Assembly (NCBI RefSeq): GCF_015706575.1
Contig: NW_024037064.1
Span: 6,075,427 to 6,139,426 of the forward strand
Length of the DNA: 64,000 nt
Direction of reading: 5' to 3'
Source: Patiria miniata
Taxonomy: Eukaryota > Echinodermata > Asteroidea > Valvatida > Asterinidae
This document shows, one piece after another, positions 19,191 to 31,043 of this stretch (position 1 is its first letter; each line of letters opens with the position of its first letter). The translations under genes and the position numbers were made by a program. The notes beneath the pieces are model-generated. The model worked only from the letters and a program-made list of their open reading frames with translations. It was not told the origin of the DNA and did not search any database.

Positions 19191-21457
19191 AAATCACCGG
19201 ACTCCAGGGGCCGGTTACCTTTGAGGATTTGCAACAGGAAATTATCGACAACTACAAGCAAACTGCAACGACTATTCCTGCACACCCTACACTGCAGTCA
19301 CGTCAAGTGGGTATTGAGGAATTCTTTATTCCTCTAAATCTCAAAAAGAACATTCCAGGCAAAACAAAATCAGAGAGGTCGGTGACATTACCAGAAGGAG
19401 AAAGATTGTTAGATATTAATCAAACAATTACTCTCAATTCCTTGGATGATTTGTTAAATCCAGAAGTAGTTGAGGAAATCAAGATTCTTCTTATTGGTGG
19501 GGCCGGGACGGGTAAATCAACCCTGTTAGTGAAAATTGCAAACTCCTCCATCACACTTGGTTCAAAACCCCTTCTTGGTAGATTCAATCTTGTGCTTTGG
19601 ATAAAGCTGAGGCAAATGCAGCAATCTAGCTGTGTCTTGGATGCCATATTTGACCAAATTCTAGCACGTAACACCAAACTGACGAAACACATAGTGAAAG
19701 GGTTCATTGATAATCATGAATCAGGCATTGCTTTGCTGTTGGATGGATTAGATGAAATTCCATCTCATGTTTTGCAATCTGAGGAGGGCGTGTACAGGGT
19801 TCAGGATATCTTACACAACAGAGTCCTTACAAAAAGTTTTGTGTTGGTAGCTACCCGACCACACAAGGTGAATTATGTTTTGGGAGGTCACCCAACTTAC
19901 GCTCAAGTTCAAGCATGTGGCTTCACACCACAAGACACAGCTAAGTTCATCAAATTAAACCTTCCTGATGATGACATGGGAGAGGCATTGATTTCACATC
20001 TGAAAGTCAATGCAAATCTCCAGCAAATGGCTGTAGTTCCAATCATTTCCCAGATGCTGTGCCTTGTTTGGAAGAGTCAAAAGAAATCATTGCCTGAGAA
20101 AATTACCGAGCTATTTTCAAAGTTTGCAGAGGTTCTTTTCATTCGCCGCAATGAAGATATGGGTGATCAGCACATGATGTGCACCATGATGTCCATCATT
20201 GACAACTTGGGGCGTGTTGCATTGCAAGGGTTACTAGACTCTAGAGGGGAAAGACTCATGTTCAATGAAACTGAATTTCAGGATTGTCAGTCTTGCTTAG
20301 CTGAGGGTTGTCGTGTGGGTTTCGTTCAACGTGAAATGTTCACAATTGGTCCGGATGTAAAGGTGTTGGTCACTTTCCCCCACAAGTCCATCCAAGAATA
20401 CTTCGCAGCATGTCACCTGGTGCAATTGCTTGACAGTTTTTTTAGGGGCAAAACAAAATTCTGTCGCCAGTTGAAGCGGATTGGAACCCATAATGTTCAT
20501 GAAATGGAATACTTGCTGAGATTTTGTTGCGGTAGATCAGGAAAGGCTGCTGGTCTCATTCTGAGCCACATAAAAAAGATGAAAGGTGAAGAAAAGAATC
20601 TGCAGAGATTGGCTCGGTGGTTGTTGATTGAGTCTGGTTCAGAAGAGTTGGCAACCAAACTAGTCAGACCAACTGTGGTAGACTGCAACAGTAACGAAGA
20701 CCTGAAATCACTGAGCTATTACTTACAGCATGTCACTCCGCCACTTGAAGGTACAGAGTTTTTCATGCATGTAATAAAGCAGGAGCTTACCCTTCTCAAG
20801 GGAATTCTTCTGAGTGACAACATGAAGTCAGCTGGGCTGATATATGTTTTCTACTACTTGTCTGAGCAGAAGGAGGAGGAGCTTAGCCTCCTTGAGGAAA
20901 CACTTGGTGAGGTAGATGGACAGCGCCGTGCTCAATTAGACATTGTGGTTCACATTGAGGCAAAGTCATGGTTTGACGTGGGGCGTGTATCACACAGTCT
21001 TTTCTGCATGCAGGAACAAGTAGGCAGCCTTGGTTTGGATATGCACCAACGATCACCGGATGAGGTTGTTGATCTATTGAAGGCACTGGAAGGATGCAGG
21101 TTGGATGTTCTCTCACTGTATGACACCGACCTGCATGCACGGATGGGAGATGTCAGCCACATACTGTCATCCCTTACAGTCTTGCTTCTCTGTGCATGCA
21201 GGTTGGTAGATGATGATGTGAAGGAGCTGATCGGCATCCTTCCTGCTGGGCATGGTTTAGGATGGCTTAACCTTGATGGCAATGCATTCAGTTTGGATGC
21301 AGTGAGGGCTCTCACTCATCATCTCCGAGGTCTCTCTAAGTTACGCCGCTTGTCACTTTGTAACATCGGCCTCGATGCTGAGCTCGTCAGACAAGTTGTC
21401 AGTCAAGACCTCCCTCACCTGAAGGAAACAAGAGAGGGATATTTCAAAGCCTATTAA
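19191..21457 (+). CDS. NACHT-LRR terminal exon of the TPR-Death-NACHT-LRR gene
   Basis: One large exon, acceptor GTTTTAG ending 19190, stop TAA 21455-21457. The two leading bases complete a Glu codon with the final G of the Death exon. It begins with a linker (ITGLQGPVTFEDLQQ), then the NACHT NTPase: Walker A GGAGTGKST (nt 19496, residue ~352 of the predicted protein), Walker B LDGLDEI (~433), a VLVATRP sensor-type motif (~470) and FPHKSIQEYFAACHL (~645), the winged-helix motif of metazoan NLRs. About three to four ribonuclease-inhibitor-type LRRs follow (LDVLSL, LGWLNLDGNAF, LRRLSLCNIGL), fewer than typical NLRs. This is a cytosolic sensor/assembly ATPase by family; ligand unknown. The intronless NACHT-LRR exon agrees with the NLR type seen in sea urchin and amphioxus. 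Confidence 0.92.
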
Positions 21458-21645
21458 TCTCCCACCAAGTCATAACTCTCACTTTGTTCCCTATGAATGC
21501 ACCACGCTCACGAGCTGCATTAAATTGAAACAAGTAGCATGTATCATGGGTCATTTTATGTGAAGTCAATACTCTGCAACCCCCCCCCCCGAAAAAAAAA
21601 CCCAATAAGTTAAAAACAAATTTAAAAAAAAAAACAATCAATAAC

Positions 21646-21651
21646 AATAAA
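21646..21651 (+). terminator. Polyadenylation signal for the NLR gene
   Basis: AATAAA lies about 190 bases after the stop; a second AATAAA is at 21690-21695. A short 3' UTR is expected. Confidence 0.55.
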
Positions 21652-21695
21652 ACCTTTATTTTCAGAGGACAATAAGGGGCTCGATAATGAATAAA

Positions 21696-24600
21696 AAGTC
21701 AACAGAACGGTTTCAATACAAATAGATTTATTCGGAATCCTCTTACATTATGAATACAAATACACCAAGCATAGTTCTTCATTCTACCCAGCATAGTTCT
21801 TCATTCTACCCCACCCCCCCCCTAAAAAAAATATATCAATCAATCAATCAATGTGAAAAGTCAATCAACAATTCCTGTACAAAATGATTCATTGAAATCT
21901 TCAAACATAATAGCACTGTACTAAGCATTCTGGGTGTCACTTGAAAGTGATATTAAATTGACCTTGTATCTTGGGTGACCTCTGAGTATAAATCTACAAT
22001 CTAATTGTCAATTAAACAGGAGAATCCACCTCTCCTTTCCATTTCTTGTGAGAAAACACCTTGTATCGCATCATCTTAGGTAAAAGTTGTGTGAGATATC
22101 TTCAACTTTTGTGACAAAGGCCTCCTCCTACCCTGTTGTCCGATCAATGTAGTAATATGGCATTCAAACAAACTAATGTGACCACACGCATATGGCTGCA
22201 CAACACCCTTCCATAGACCGGTGCTGTGCAAAATTTAGTGTACAGAATGATACAAAAAAATTAAACCCTGAAAAAGAGACGGTAGTTTTGCTAAAAAGCA
22301 TTTGCCTCAGCTTTGTACAAATTACAAAATCCTGACAAGTTCACGTGCCCATACAGACGTTTCTTTTGAGTGATTGTGCTTCATTCATTATCAAATCGTT
22401 AGTGTAAATTAATGTAAATTATGCATAAAATGGCAAAAATTATGATTCCAGTTTGCTAACGTTTGTATAGATCTTTCACCTTGACTGTTTATGTAATATA
22501 CCTTTAAAGTGGTGCAGTTGTGTAAGGACAGTATAACGTGGAGTTTGTTTACTATTCAACTATAGGCCTATGTGCATATTGAGAGTTACTAAACCAGTGT
22601 TCATACTGTCAAACAATTCATGTATAATACATACATGAAGAATGTTGCATTGCCAATTGATGCATTTTTTGTCAGAGGACAGTCATGTTTGCCCATTCAG
22701 GACCAATCATTGCAATTGTTGTATACACGAAAATGTTTCTGTGTTTCTGATTATGTTGGAATAGGTACAGGTGGACAATTTGCTTGTTTTTTCATTGCAA
22801 GCCTCTTTAAAGTATTGATTGACACTAGATTTGTTTATTCCAAGAATGATCAATATTCTGTACAAAAACTGACATTTTTGTTTCTAACAGTTTTGATATT
22901 TTGTAGTTGCCCAGGTGATAGCAGTGGTTTATAACATGCCCAAATGCAACCATTCAATTTGGTAAAAACGGTTCTGTAGGAGAGAAAAAGTATACTTTGA
23001 ATCAACGTTTTGATTTATTCACATTGGAAATGTAAACTGAATGTTAGTAATGTCTAACTGTTGTTGCTGGCATGACACATGAAAGAAGATTTTGATTAAA
23101 ATGAGATTTAAACACTGTATTTGCGAAGCCGAACTGATTGCAATTTTAAAAGACGGGGATTTTTTTACTCATTCATTTACGCATTTAAAGGGATATGGGA
23201 TGGGATCATTTGCATTTATCCCAAAAGTAACTTACCGAATTGAAATCAAAAAGCTCACTTGGATTGAAGATCGTACTGGTACTAAATACCCTGTGAAATT
23301 ATTCCATCTGGCTTGCTGTCATTAAGAAGAAATCAAGGAGTGTAGGTGATTTCCAATGATAAGTCAATTGACTGATTTTTGAAATAAGAGTTCTGTGGAC
23401 GAAATCGCATTTATTGATCAAAAGTTTGTGCATGGATATTTCACTCTTTTTTTGAAAAGTGTAATATCCAAAGCTTCAACATGTTAGGTTTAGAGTATTC
23501 TTCTGTGAAACAGTGATGATATTACATGTATTGGAAAAGAACAAATTGCATGAAATACAAATGTTCCTATGCCTTTAAGCCATGGTTTACAAACTACATC
23601 ATTGTGATTTTTATCTTGTGATCATTAATGTGCAACTCTGTGAGATAAGGTCATCACTCGGGCACGGACTCCAAGTCAGGATAATCTGCTGACTTCTGGA
23701 TAGTTTGGTTTCAGTCATAAAAATAAACCACAAAGGAGAACTATCTCGGTGCATTATAATAACGTGAAAGTTGAACAAAGAAATTGACTGGAGCTGGTTT
23801 GACCCTGTGACCTCCGGATTCCTGTTCCGATACGGTAATCCGGAACGGTCATCCTGCTACAGTCAATTTGTTCATCTAACTTGAAAATAAGATTTGAAGG
23901 TTTGCATGGTGAAAGATACTAAAATAAGTTTGCGGTAGCACCATGTGAATAAATCAGTCAACTTGCATCCTTCTCAGCTTCACCGGTTTCGAGCTTCACC
24001 AGTTAATTTGCATCCTTCTCGCGCCTCACCACACCCATCTTATATCATCATCGTTGGAATCCCTCATTCTCCTGACAACGGGCAGAGCATACTGTTCGAA
24101 ACGTTAAGTCCCTCCGGTTCTTTTCAGAACCACACATACTCACAAAAGAGATTTATTCACATGGTGCTACCTCAAACTTATCTTGTCTTAACTTGAAAAT
24201 AAAAATTAAATATCTGATATTTGCACCATTTGGCAGAAGTAAGTTTATTGGTTAACTATGAGTAGAGATATGTTGGAATTTGTAAGTCATTCGTATTATT
24301 TGTTATTGGTGCAGAAACATTTCTGAGCTCTTGTTTTGTTTTTCCAGATATTTTGGGCAAAGTTTAAGACGTCCGGGATTGTTATTTGACATTGTGTTCT
24401 TTTTATGATTATTATCATGTAATAAATCATTGCATGCAATGACTTGAGTCAATCAAGGAGAAATCTTTGAGGTTAGATGATTGTTGTGTTATGCCTCCAT
24501 TCCTCCCTCAGTGATGGACCAAGCTCCCGCCTCTGAATTCTACAGCTGGGTCACCACTTGGGTTTTGTAATCAGGCATGCAGGCTTCATAATGAGGATAG

Positions 24601-24962
24601 CAAAAGAAATTCCTTAAACAATATATCAACCCAATCACAAATTTACTTCATGCAATTAAAAATATGATTACACAGCTAAATTGCTGATGGATCCAGAAGC
24701 ATTTAGTGTTGGGGGATTCAGAAAGTGGTAACCGACAGGCCAGTTGTTGCCAATTCCTTATGTTGAGGGGCGGGGCTAGATTGCATTTTATGGGAGGGGT
24801 GCAGTGTTTCCTCTCTTTTCTTTCTTTGTATTATAAAGTGGCAACGGGGATGAATAGACTACAATTTCGCATTAAAACAGTCGTCTTCACTTGTTCCATG
24901 GTGGATTAATCTTCAAGGCATTTCTGGTGGCCCCACTTCGGTCTGCAAGACAATAGCTTCTT
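21696..24962. other. Intergenic, mostly unique-looking AT-rich sequence
   Basis: No exon with convincing borders. Open frames here (for example 22620-22934 and 23092-23325) lack family likeness. A segment near 24066-24190 (GGGCAGAGCATACTGTTCGAAACG) resembles the hairpin-like ends of Penelope-type elements but is too short to assign. Confidence 0.5.
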
Positions 24963-25013
24963 TGATTAATTCAAGACAACTTCAAATAAGTTGAAGTTGT
25001 CTTGAATTAATCA
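24963..25013. repeat. Perfect 23-bp inverted repeat with 5-base loop
   Basis: TGATTAATTCAAGACAACTT.. pairs perfectly with its complement around ATAAG. It could be a tiny MITE or a recombination product. Confidence 0.8.
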
Positions 25014-26690
25014 TTGTTTGATTACATTGTTTTGTTGTGGACCTGTTGTGTTTTGCTGTTGTGGGCTTAGTGACACCACGGTGACTCATTTGAAAACAAA
25101 AAGCCTTTTTAAAATGTTTTTTCTAGCACCCAATGAACACCAAAAAATAGAACTTTACCTATTAACACCCCCCTCTTCAATTCATCCCCTTTCATGAATT
25201 AATGATACTTGTGTAGGCCCCACTACCAAGAAACAACTCTACTTTAAGAACAAAACGCACTTTTTGTTTGACTTCCCTTCGATATTCCCTAAAAAATGTT
25301 TTTGTAAAATGAAATTAAGCTGTCTACATTTTTTTTGGGCGGAGGTGGGCAGGCATGGATTCGGGGGGGGGGGGGGGGAGGTCAAAACGCCCCCCAGCTC
25401 TGTCAATTGTTTTTGTCATAGAAACTAATTAAAATTAATGCACCCCCCCCCCCCCCCCCCCACTGTGACACCCCCAAAAAAATATACTGGTAATAATATA
25501 CTGGTAAAATTCCTGGATCCTGGTGGGGTTATTATCAGTGGACAAGTTAATTTCGCCGCACTAATCGAAAGCCCGCCCTCTATGGCTACATTTATTAAAT
25601 AGAGGAATATCAAATATTAAATATATAATACAGGAATATTATTAAAAAATAGGGAATATAGAAGTCGCGGCACTCTAAATATTTCTAAATGGGCGTTGCG
25701 GGGAGGGGGGAGTTATCGCTTGATGAAAAAAAATTGCACCTGTAAAAATTTGAATATACGTTCCACAAGGGCTATAACAATTTAATGAAAAAGGGGTGAG
25801 CCATCCATCAATACAAAAATAAGGGAACTCAGTTCAAAATAAAATTTCTTTTTAGCAAACTATGGAATTTGAAGACGATCTTTTCTTGGATACAAGTCTC
25901 CAATACTGTTTTATATAAAAATTGTGAGAATTAAAAAAGATTTCTTTTTAGCAAACTATTGAATTTGAAGACGATCTTTTCTGAGATAGGCCTACAGGTC
26001 TCCAATATTGTTTGATATAAAAATTGTGGGAATTGAAAAAGATGGTATGCAAACATTGTGAATTAAAATAAAAACGACTTTTCCCCCAAGCTAAAAACCC
26101 TGAAACTACCCCAGCACAAAATTTGCCCGGTAGCTTTCATTGGTGAGTAAGGCGCCGCAGAAATAACTGGTTCGCACTTCCCAATGCTTCTGAAATCATT
26201 GCAGTAGTACAGGGACCAGGGATTTGTTCACAAACCAATCTGACGTGGTTCGTTGCGCGTTCGTAAATTGGCGGGGCACGACGTGGAGGACTTTCGAAAA
26301 AACGTCACAACAGTGAAAGTAAGTTTGCCAATTTTGGCCTGAAAAGTTAACCATTTGGCCTTAGAAAGCTAGGTGGAAGTGATTGAACTACTGTAGATTC
26401 TTCTGAAGTTATAATTTTTTTTTGCGTATGGAGAACTTTGCCACCCATATGTGCAGAAAATCAAAGCCCTGCATGCTCTGCGGTCACGCGCAACAGTGCA
26501 TTTACCCGGCGACTTGCACAACCCACTGCGTAGACCGGACTATACATGACTCATAAGCAGCCGGTCGATCCTCAGAACCAAAGCGATGTCTGATTTGACA
26601 AGAAAAGTGCCCCTTGTTCTTCTCAACCACTCAAAACGTTTGTTACATGAATGGAAAGCTTATTGTGTTATCTTTCAGAAGCCGTGCGAG
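25014..26690. other. Intergenic with homopolymer G/C tracts and a small direct repeat
   Basis: Poly-G (25362-25380) and poly-C (25442-25460) flank a 60-base segment, as in the hAT ends elsewhere. 25845-25920 and 25940-26020 are direct copies of an ~85-base unit (TTTCTTTTTAGCAAACTAT). No gene seen. Confidence 0.55.
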
Positions 26691-27373
26691 CAGAAGCGTA
26701 GCCAGTAATTTTTTCAGTGGGGGGCGCTGGGGGGGGGGGAGGGGGGGGGGGGGGCTGGGACATTTCATGGGGGGCGTCATGTAGATCAATGATGATTTTT
26801 TAGAAACTCAAAATCTCAGTGGGGGGGGGGGGGGGGCGAATGGGGGGGGGGACGACAAGGTTTTATGGGGGGCTGTTGCCCCCCCCCCCCCCCCGGGTTC
26901 ACACTTGTGCGACCGGGTTCACACTTGTGCTGTTCGAAGAAGTAAACCCGCACCCTCAAAAATCGGGGATTTGTGCCGTGAACTCCATAGGAAACCCAAA
27001 ATTTTCACTGAGTTACCCGTTTTTCAATTAAAAAGTGCACATAATTATTCGCCTTTAATCATGAAAAAGTTATATTGTGAAAGAGGAAAATCTGTATTTT
27101 GTGATGCGATACAAGGAAGTAAGTTTAACAAACATACTTTCCGCAACGAAAGTTTGCTCAGAGCGCCCAGTCTTCCCACGTAGACAGAGCTTCACTAGTG
27201 GCGAGTGAGCGAATGCTCCATTGTTCTCCATACGGGTGTCACAGTGGGGGGGGGGGGGGGGGGGGGGGGTTGACTTATTTTTTAGGAATTTGTATGACAA
27301 TTTTTTTGGGGGGCAGAGCTAGCTGGGAGGTGGTTGTCCCCCACAATTCCCCCCCCCCCTGGATCCGCCCCTG
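26691..27373. mobile_element. Composite of hAT-like ends and long G/C tracts
   Basis: Left end CAGAAGCGTAGCCAG (26691) and right end CTGGATCCGCCCCTG (ending 27373) resemble termini of related hAT-like families. The flanking eight bases differ (CGTGCGAG and CATTTACA), so it is not a single clean insertion; several poly-G or poly-C runs of over 15 bases may also mark assembly uncertainty. Confidence 0.45.
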
Positions 27374-27737
27374 CATTTACAATGCATGCTGGGCATGGAT
27401 AAAAACATGAATTTTAATCAGACTGTCTTTTTTATTGACATTCAAATATGGCATTTGGAGTATATTTAGCCGGCACCGGCTTTCTTTAAGCAAACGATAT
27501 TTTGCCGGATAGGCATTGAACATACGCAGTGACATTTTCTGGGACTTAAAAATAAAACATAGTACCTTCGCTTGTACCCCCACCCCCCTCCCTGCAAACA
27601 GAACGCTTGTCAGGGCTGACGTCATTTGAGCTCTCATTGGATAGATTTGCTTGACCTGTGACGTACATGTAGAAGGCGTCACACAAACTAACTTCCGGTG
27701 CCCATCATGCGTAGTGCGTGCTAGCTGCATGTGAAGG

Positions 27738-27826
27738 TTAGTCCCATAAATGTGACAGTAATACTGGACTTCCTACTCTGGTTAATAGGGAGGTAGACCA
27801 GTACACCGTCACATTTATGGGACTAA
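27738..27826. repeat. Inverted repeat with TTAGTCCCATAAATGTGAC arms
   Basis: 19-bp perfect arms around a ~50-base loop; a partial third arm lies at about 27934-27955 (GCCACATTTATGGGGCTAGA). Likely a small MITE remnant. Confidence 0.65.
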
Positions 27827-28396
27827 TAAACTACAAAGTCTAAATGTGAACAATAGAAACTAGACAAAGTTTTACATTGTCAGGTACATGTACCAAGTGT
27901 GGACTTTGTTTACGGAGGTAGTCCGGTAAATTGGCCACATTTATGGGGCTAGACATTTGAACAGCTATGAGGGATGACACCTTCTTGAATGTTTTGTTTA
28001 TTATGTTGTGGAAAGAGGGCATGATGTCTTTGATTTATTGGGGAAATTATGGAGTCGATGACGAAGACAACCAGAAAACAGGCTCAAAAACCAAGATGGC
28101 GACAGTGAAACTCGATGCAATGAAGGAATGATGCTGATTATGCTGATTGGCTGGATAAAATTTTTTTTTTTTTTAACATGTTGTTATCAGCCAATCAGCA
28201 TCGGGCTAAGCTTTCATTCTGTCTGGCATGCACACGTGTTGTAAGAAGTACAACGTGCACTTCGTCTATGAATGCAAAAAATGGGGAAAGTAGTCACATT
28301 TTCTTTGAAAGTGTGTTTCAAAATTCCAACAAATATGAGTAAATCTGAAGACAAAAGACTGCCCTGCAAAAGTCACTTTGGTGCTGAACAGTCATT
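27827..28396. other. Intergenic
   Basis: Unrecognised sequence with one short inverted pair, ATGCTGATTGGCTG and CAGCCAATCAGCAT (about 28133-28202), containing CCAAT on one strand. Confidence 0.5.
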
Positions 28397-28881
28397 TTAA
28401 AGCTAGAGTCCATCATTTGCAGCCATCCGAAAAGTAACTGGCGTAATAATTGTTGAAAAACAAACTTGGTTGAAAGATAGTAAGGGAACTAAACTCCCTG
28501 TGAAGTTATTCTTTCTGGGAAGCTGTCATTTTGAAGTAATCAACGAAGGAAGGCATTTCCAACGGTGATCTAAGAAGCACCGTAGGAAAATTTAAATTAG
28601 TAGTTTGTTTTGTTATTCAGCGCAGCGCGCACAAGTATTGGAACGACGCACACGCGCGCGCGGTTGTTGTAATTCGTCGGATCAGTGCGCGACGTCGCGT
28701 ATAGCTGCAATTCAAAACATGATTCAGTAACTTTTGATTTGAAATTGAGAATGTACAGCTGAAGCTTAGCTCAAACTTCATCAGGTTAATTGCTCAGTAT
28801 CCTTCATTAGATTTTAGCAACTCTCTTGTTGCTTCAAACGAACAAAATGCACAAATTACAAATGATGGACTGTAGCTTTAA
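28397..28881 (+). mobile_element. TTAA-ended MITE, copy 3
   Basis: The best-preserved copy: left TTAAAGCTAGAGTCCATCAT, right ATGATGGACTGTAGCTTTAA, TTAA at both ends, 485 bp. It lies just left of the second PIH1D2-bearing duplication. Confidence 0.75.
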
Positions 28882-29287
28882 CCGGAACTTGTTAAAAATA
28901 GAGGTGTCCTGAAGATGACGATTACCCAAGTCTCAGTACATAATGTAAGCCCCATCTGAGTCACAACTGCGCGTGTGCACATCACATGACAACAATGGTC
29001 TGTGGATAAACAAAGCGGAAAGACTTCCATACCCCACCTGGACATCACTTGACACCCTGTGCACAAACCCTTTGAGACTGGTCTGAAAAAAGTCTGTTTT
29101 TTCAGTAAATACTTTAATATTTTCCCTGCAAAATTTGACTTTTTAGGGCATGTTATTGGAAAAATTAATGATGTCCAGCATGCATGTATAATGGAATTTT
29201 CCTTATAGTAAAAAAGAAGATGGAACTTTTGTTTCCACCCTAGTTGCAGCATACACATATGATCAGTACAAAACAACTTAAACCATG

Positions 29288-29597
29288 CAAGGGCGGATCC
29301 TGGGGGGGGGGGTCCAAAGGGGGCCATGGGCCCCCCCCCCAAACGAAACTATTTTTTTTATTTTTTTTTTATGTGACACCGCAATAAAGGCAGGCAATGA
29401 GTACACCACCATCTTTTCCCCAAAAAAACATTGGTTAAAGTGGTCAGAAATTGCCTCAGATCGCACCACAGAGCATCTAGAATCCAAAAAATTTAAGCGG
29501 GCCCCGAACCCCACGCCGTAATTTTTTTGACCCACTAATTGGGGGGACCCAAAAAATTTTTGGCCCCCCAAAAAATTGTGTTCTGGATCCGCCCTTG
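29288..29597. mobile_element. hAT-type MITE, 310 bp, with empty site in copy 1
   Basis: Perfect 13-bp terminal inverted repeats CAAGGGCGGATCC / GGATCCGCCCTTG and an 8-bp target duplication AAACCATG (29280-29287 and 29598-29605). The homologous site at 188-195 has one AAACCATG and no insert. Inside are G/C runs and the 'gagcatctagaatccaaaa' segment also found at 60340-61130. Confidence 0.93.
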
Positions 29598-30121
29598 AAA
29601 CCATGGTGCCGTTAAACAATCAACATTTTGCATCTACTTCACAAAAAGAACTTGTCTTTGATTTCATTGGTACCCCGCTATGATTTTGCATGCCTGTGGT
29701 GAACTTTCGATCCACAGACCCTAATCGTCATGTGATGTGCGCATGTATGAAGGACATTTACTATTAGGTCAGGGAGCCAGACGATGCTGTAACGATTGCC
29801 GCAACAGTAGCCCCTGCATTATTTTTAACATTTTGGACATGATCTGGCGATCGTACTTACAAGGCGTTTCAAATGATTAAAAACCCAACCATTTGCCAAC
29901 AAAAATATCAGATTTTATCCTCAAAATGACCACAGAATTACTACATCACCCCACCTGAGATACAATTACAGATTTATGATTTGAAGATTGAGATACTAAG
30001 CTTTACTTACAATCTGGATGGAAAGTGAAAATTACCATTTATCAGCAAGGTCTCCATTGCGAATATCGTGCAGACGCCATTTTCAAAATTGTCCTCCTTT
30101 CTTTTCCAATTTTAGTAAAGT

Positions 30122-30301
30122 ATGGCGACAGGCGTCCAACATGACCTGATGAAGCAGGCACAGTGCTTTTGGTCAATGCTGGATGAGCTTGCAGAGACCA
30201 ATGAAGATGCATACAGGAAGTTCATGGCCACAAACCTCCAAAGAGGACAGCAAGAATTGACACCGGCCAAGCCATGGATGTCTGCCAAGACCCATATCAT
30301 G
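30122..30301 (+). CDS. PIH1D2: PIH1D2-like first coding exon (copy 2)
   Basis: Same exon as 712-891, with acceptor TTTTAG before the TAAAGT leader and donor ATG|GTAGGT after 30301. The 60 encoded residues differ from copy 1 at a few places (for example Asp to Asn in 'ETNEDAY', Cys to Ser in 'PWMSAKT'). A PIH1D2-like C-terminal exon follows at 32251, but the PIH core exons were not found between them, where a 920-bp hAT element sits. This arm thus looks like a partial or disrupted PIH1D2 gene. Confidence 0.7.
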
Positions 30302-30462
30302 GTAGGTTCGAAATAGGCTGAAAATATGTGTGTGTTTCCGGTAACATCCTAACAATTATCCAGGTTGGTAGGTGAACAATTATTTTTGTTTTTAACTTCT
30401 TTTTTTTATGTATGTGTGTCAGTCTGTTATACTGTTACCTTGTTTATTCTAGGGTACATTGG

Positions 30463-31043
30463 GAAAGATTTCCATATACGAAGTTCACTAATTTTCCTCT
30501 GTATTGACTATTAACAAGCCCCCAGATAGTAATTTCATGTCATCAAAGTCAATTTGAGCAGTGAGAAAATACAAGCATTTTCTTAGAAAACACTTAGAAT
30601 TTTTCAGTCCAATCTCATAGGGTTTGTACACAGGGTGTTGAGTGAACTTCGTATATGGAAATCTTTCCATACATTGTACACTCACCACAGACACACAATC
30701 AAGGTATCATTGGAAAGAGGACACATTGGCGTTTCACATCATCTTTAACTTATTTCAAAATATTTATTCGATTTTGTATAATTTACATTTACATTTGGGT
30801 TTCCTTATTTTTGATACACCCTGTATTGAGCAGGCCAACATGAACAGCATTCAAGTTTCAACTACCAATTCTGAGACAATGGGAGTTTGTCCCATCCAAT
30901 AATGCATACTGTGGTGACTAGCAAGCTCAGACTCTCAGGCCGTTGGATTGATTTGGTTAGACTTACATGTAGCAGGCGTGGCACATTGACAAGCACCTGT
31001 TGTGTGTTGTTTAATTGAGCAGTTGAGCAGGGTGTTAGCCAAA
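30463..31043. other. Intron or intergenic sequence with a local inverted repeat
   Basis: GAAAGATTTCCATATACGAAGT (about 30471-30493) recurs inverted at about 30646-30668 (ACTTCGTATATGGAAATCTTTC), forming a 200-bp hairpin-type unit. No PIH core exon was recognised. Confidence 0.6.

Larger units (their letters stand above)
12492..21457 (+). other. Gene model: TPR-Death-NACHT-LRR protein, five coding exons
   Basis: Exons 12492-12674, 13081-13273, 13976-14095, 15902-16156 and 19191-21457 sum to 3018 bases, exactly 1006 codons with the stop (1005 residues). All junction phases agree (0, 1, 1, 1). Approximate residues: TPR module 1-165, Death 166-250, linker, NACHT ~340-660, helical region, LRR ~850-1000. 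No frameshift or internal stop was seen. The sequence therefore supports an intact gene whose N-terminus came from a TTC12-like gene and whose remainder is NLR. Transcription and the start codon need RNA evidence. Confidence 0.8.
29095..30462 (+). repeat. Right copy of the segmental duplication carrying PIH1D2 exon 1
   Basis: Homologous to 1-1045, apart from a 310-bp insertion at 29288-29597. It marks the start of the right arm of the duplicated locus. Confidence 0.85.

Noticed and set aside
24050..24190. Hammerhead-ribozyme or Penelope-type end (CTGACAACGGGCAGAGCATACTG.. GAAACG)
   Set aside because: The hammerhead CTGATGA core is absent, and no reverse transcriptase or second copy is nearby; likeness alone is not enough.
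26691..27373. One complete hAT element
   Set aside because: Both ends look hAT-like but belong to different end types and the flanking eight bases do not match.
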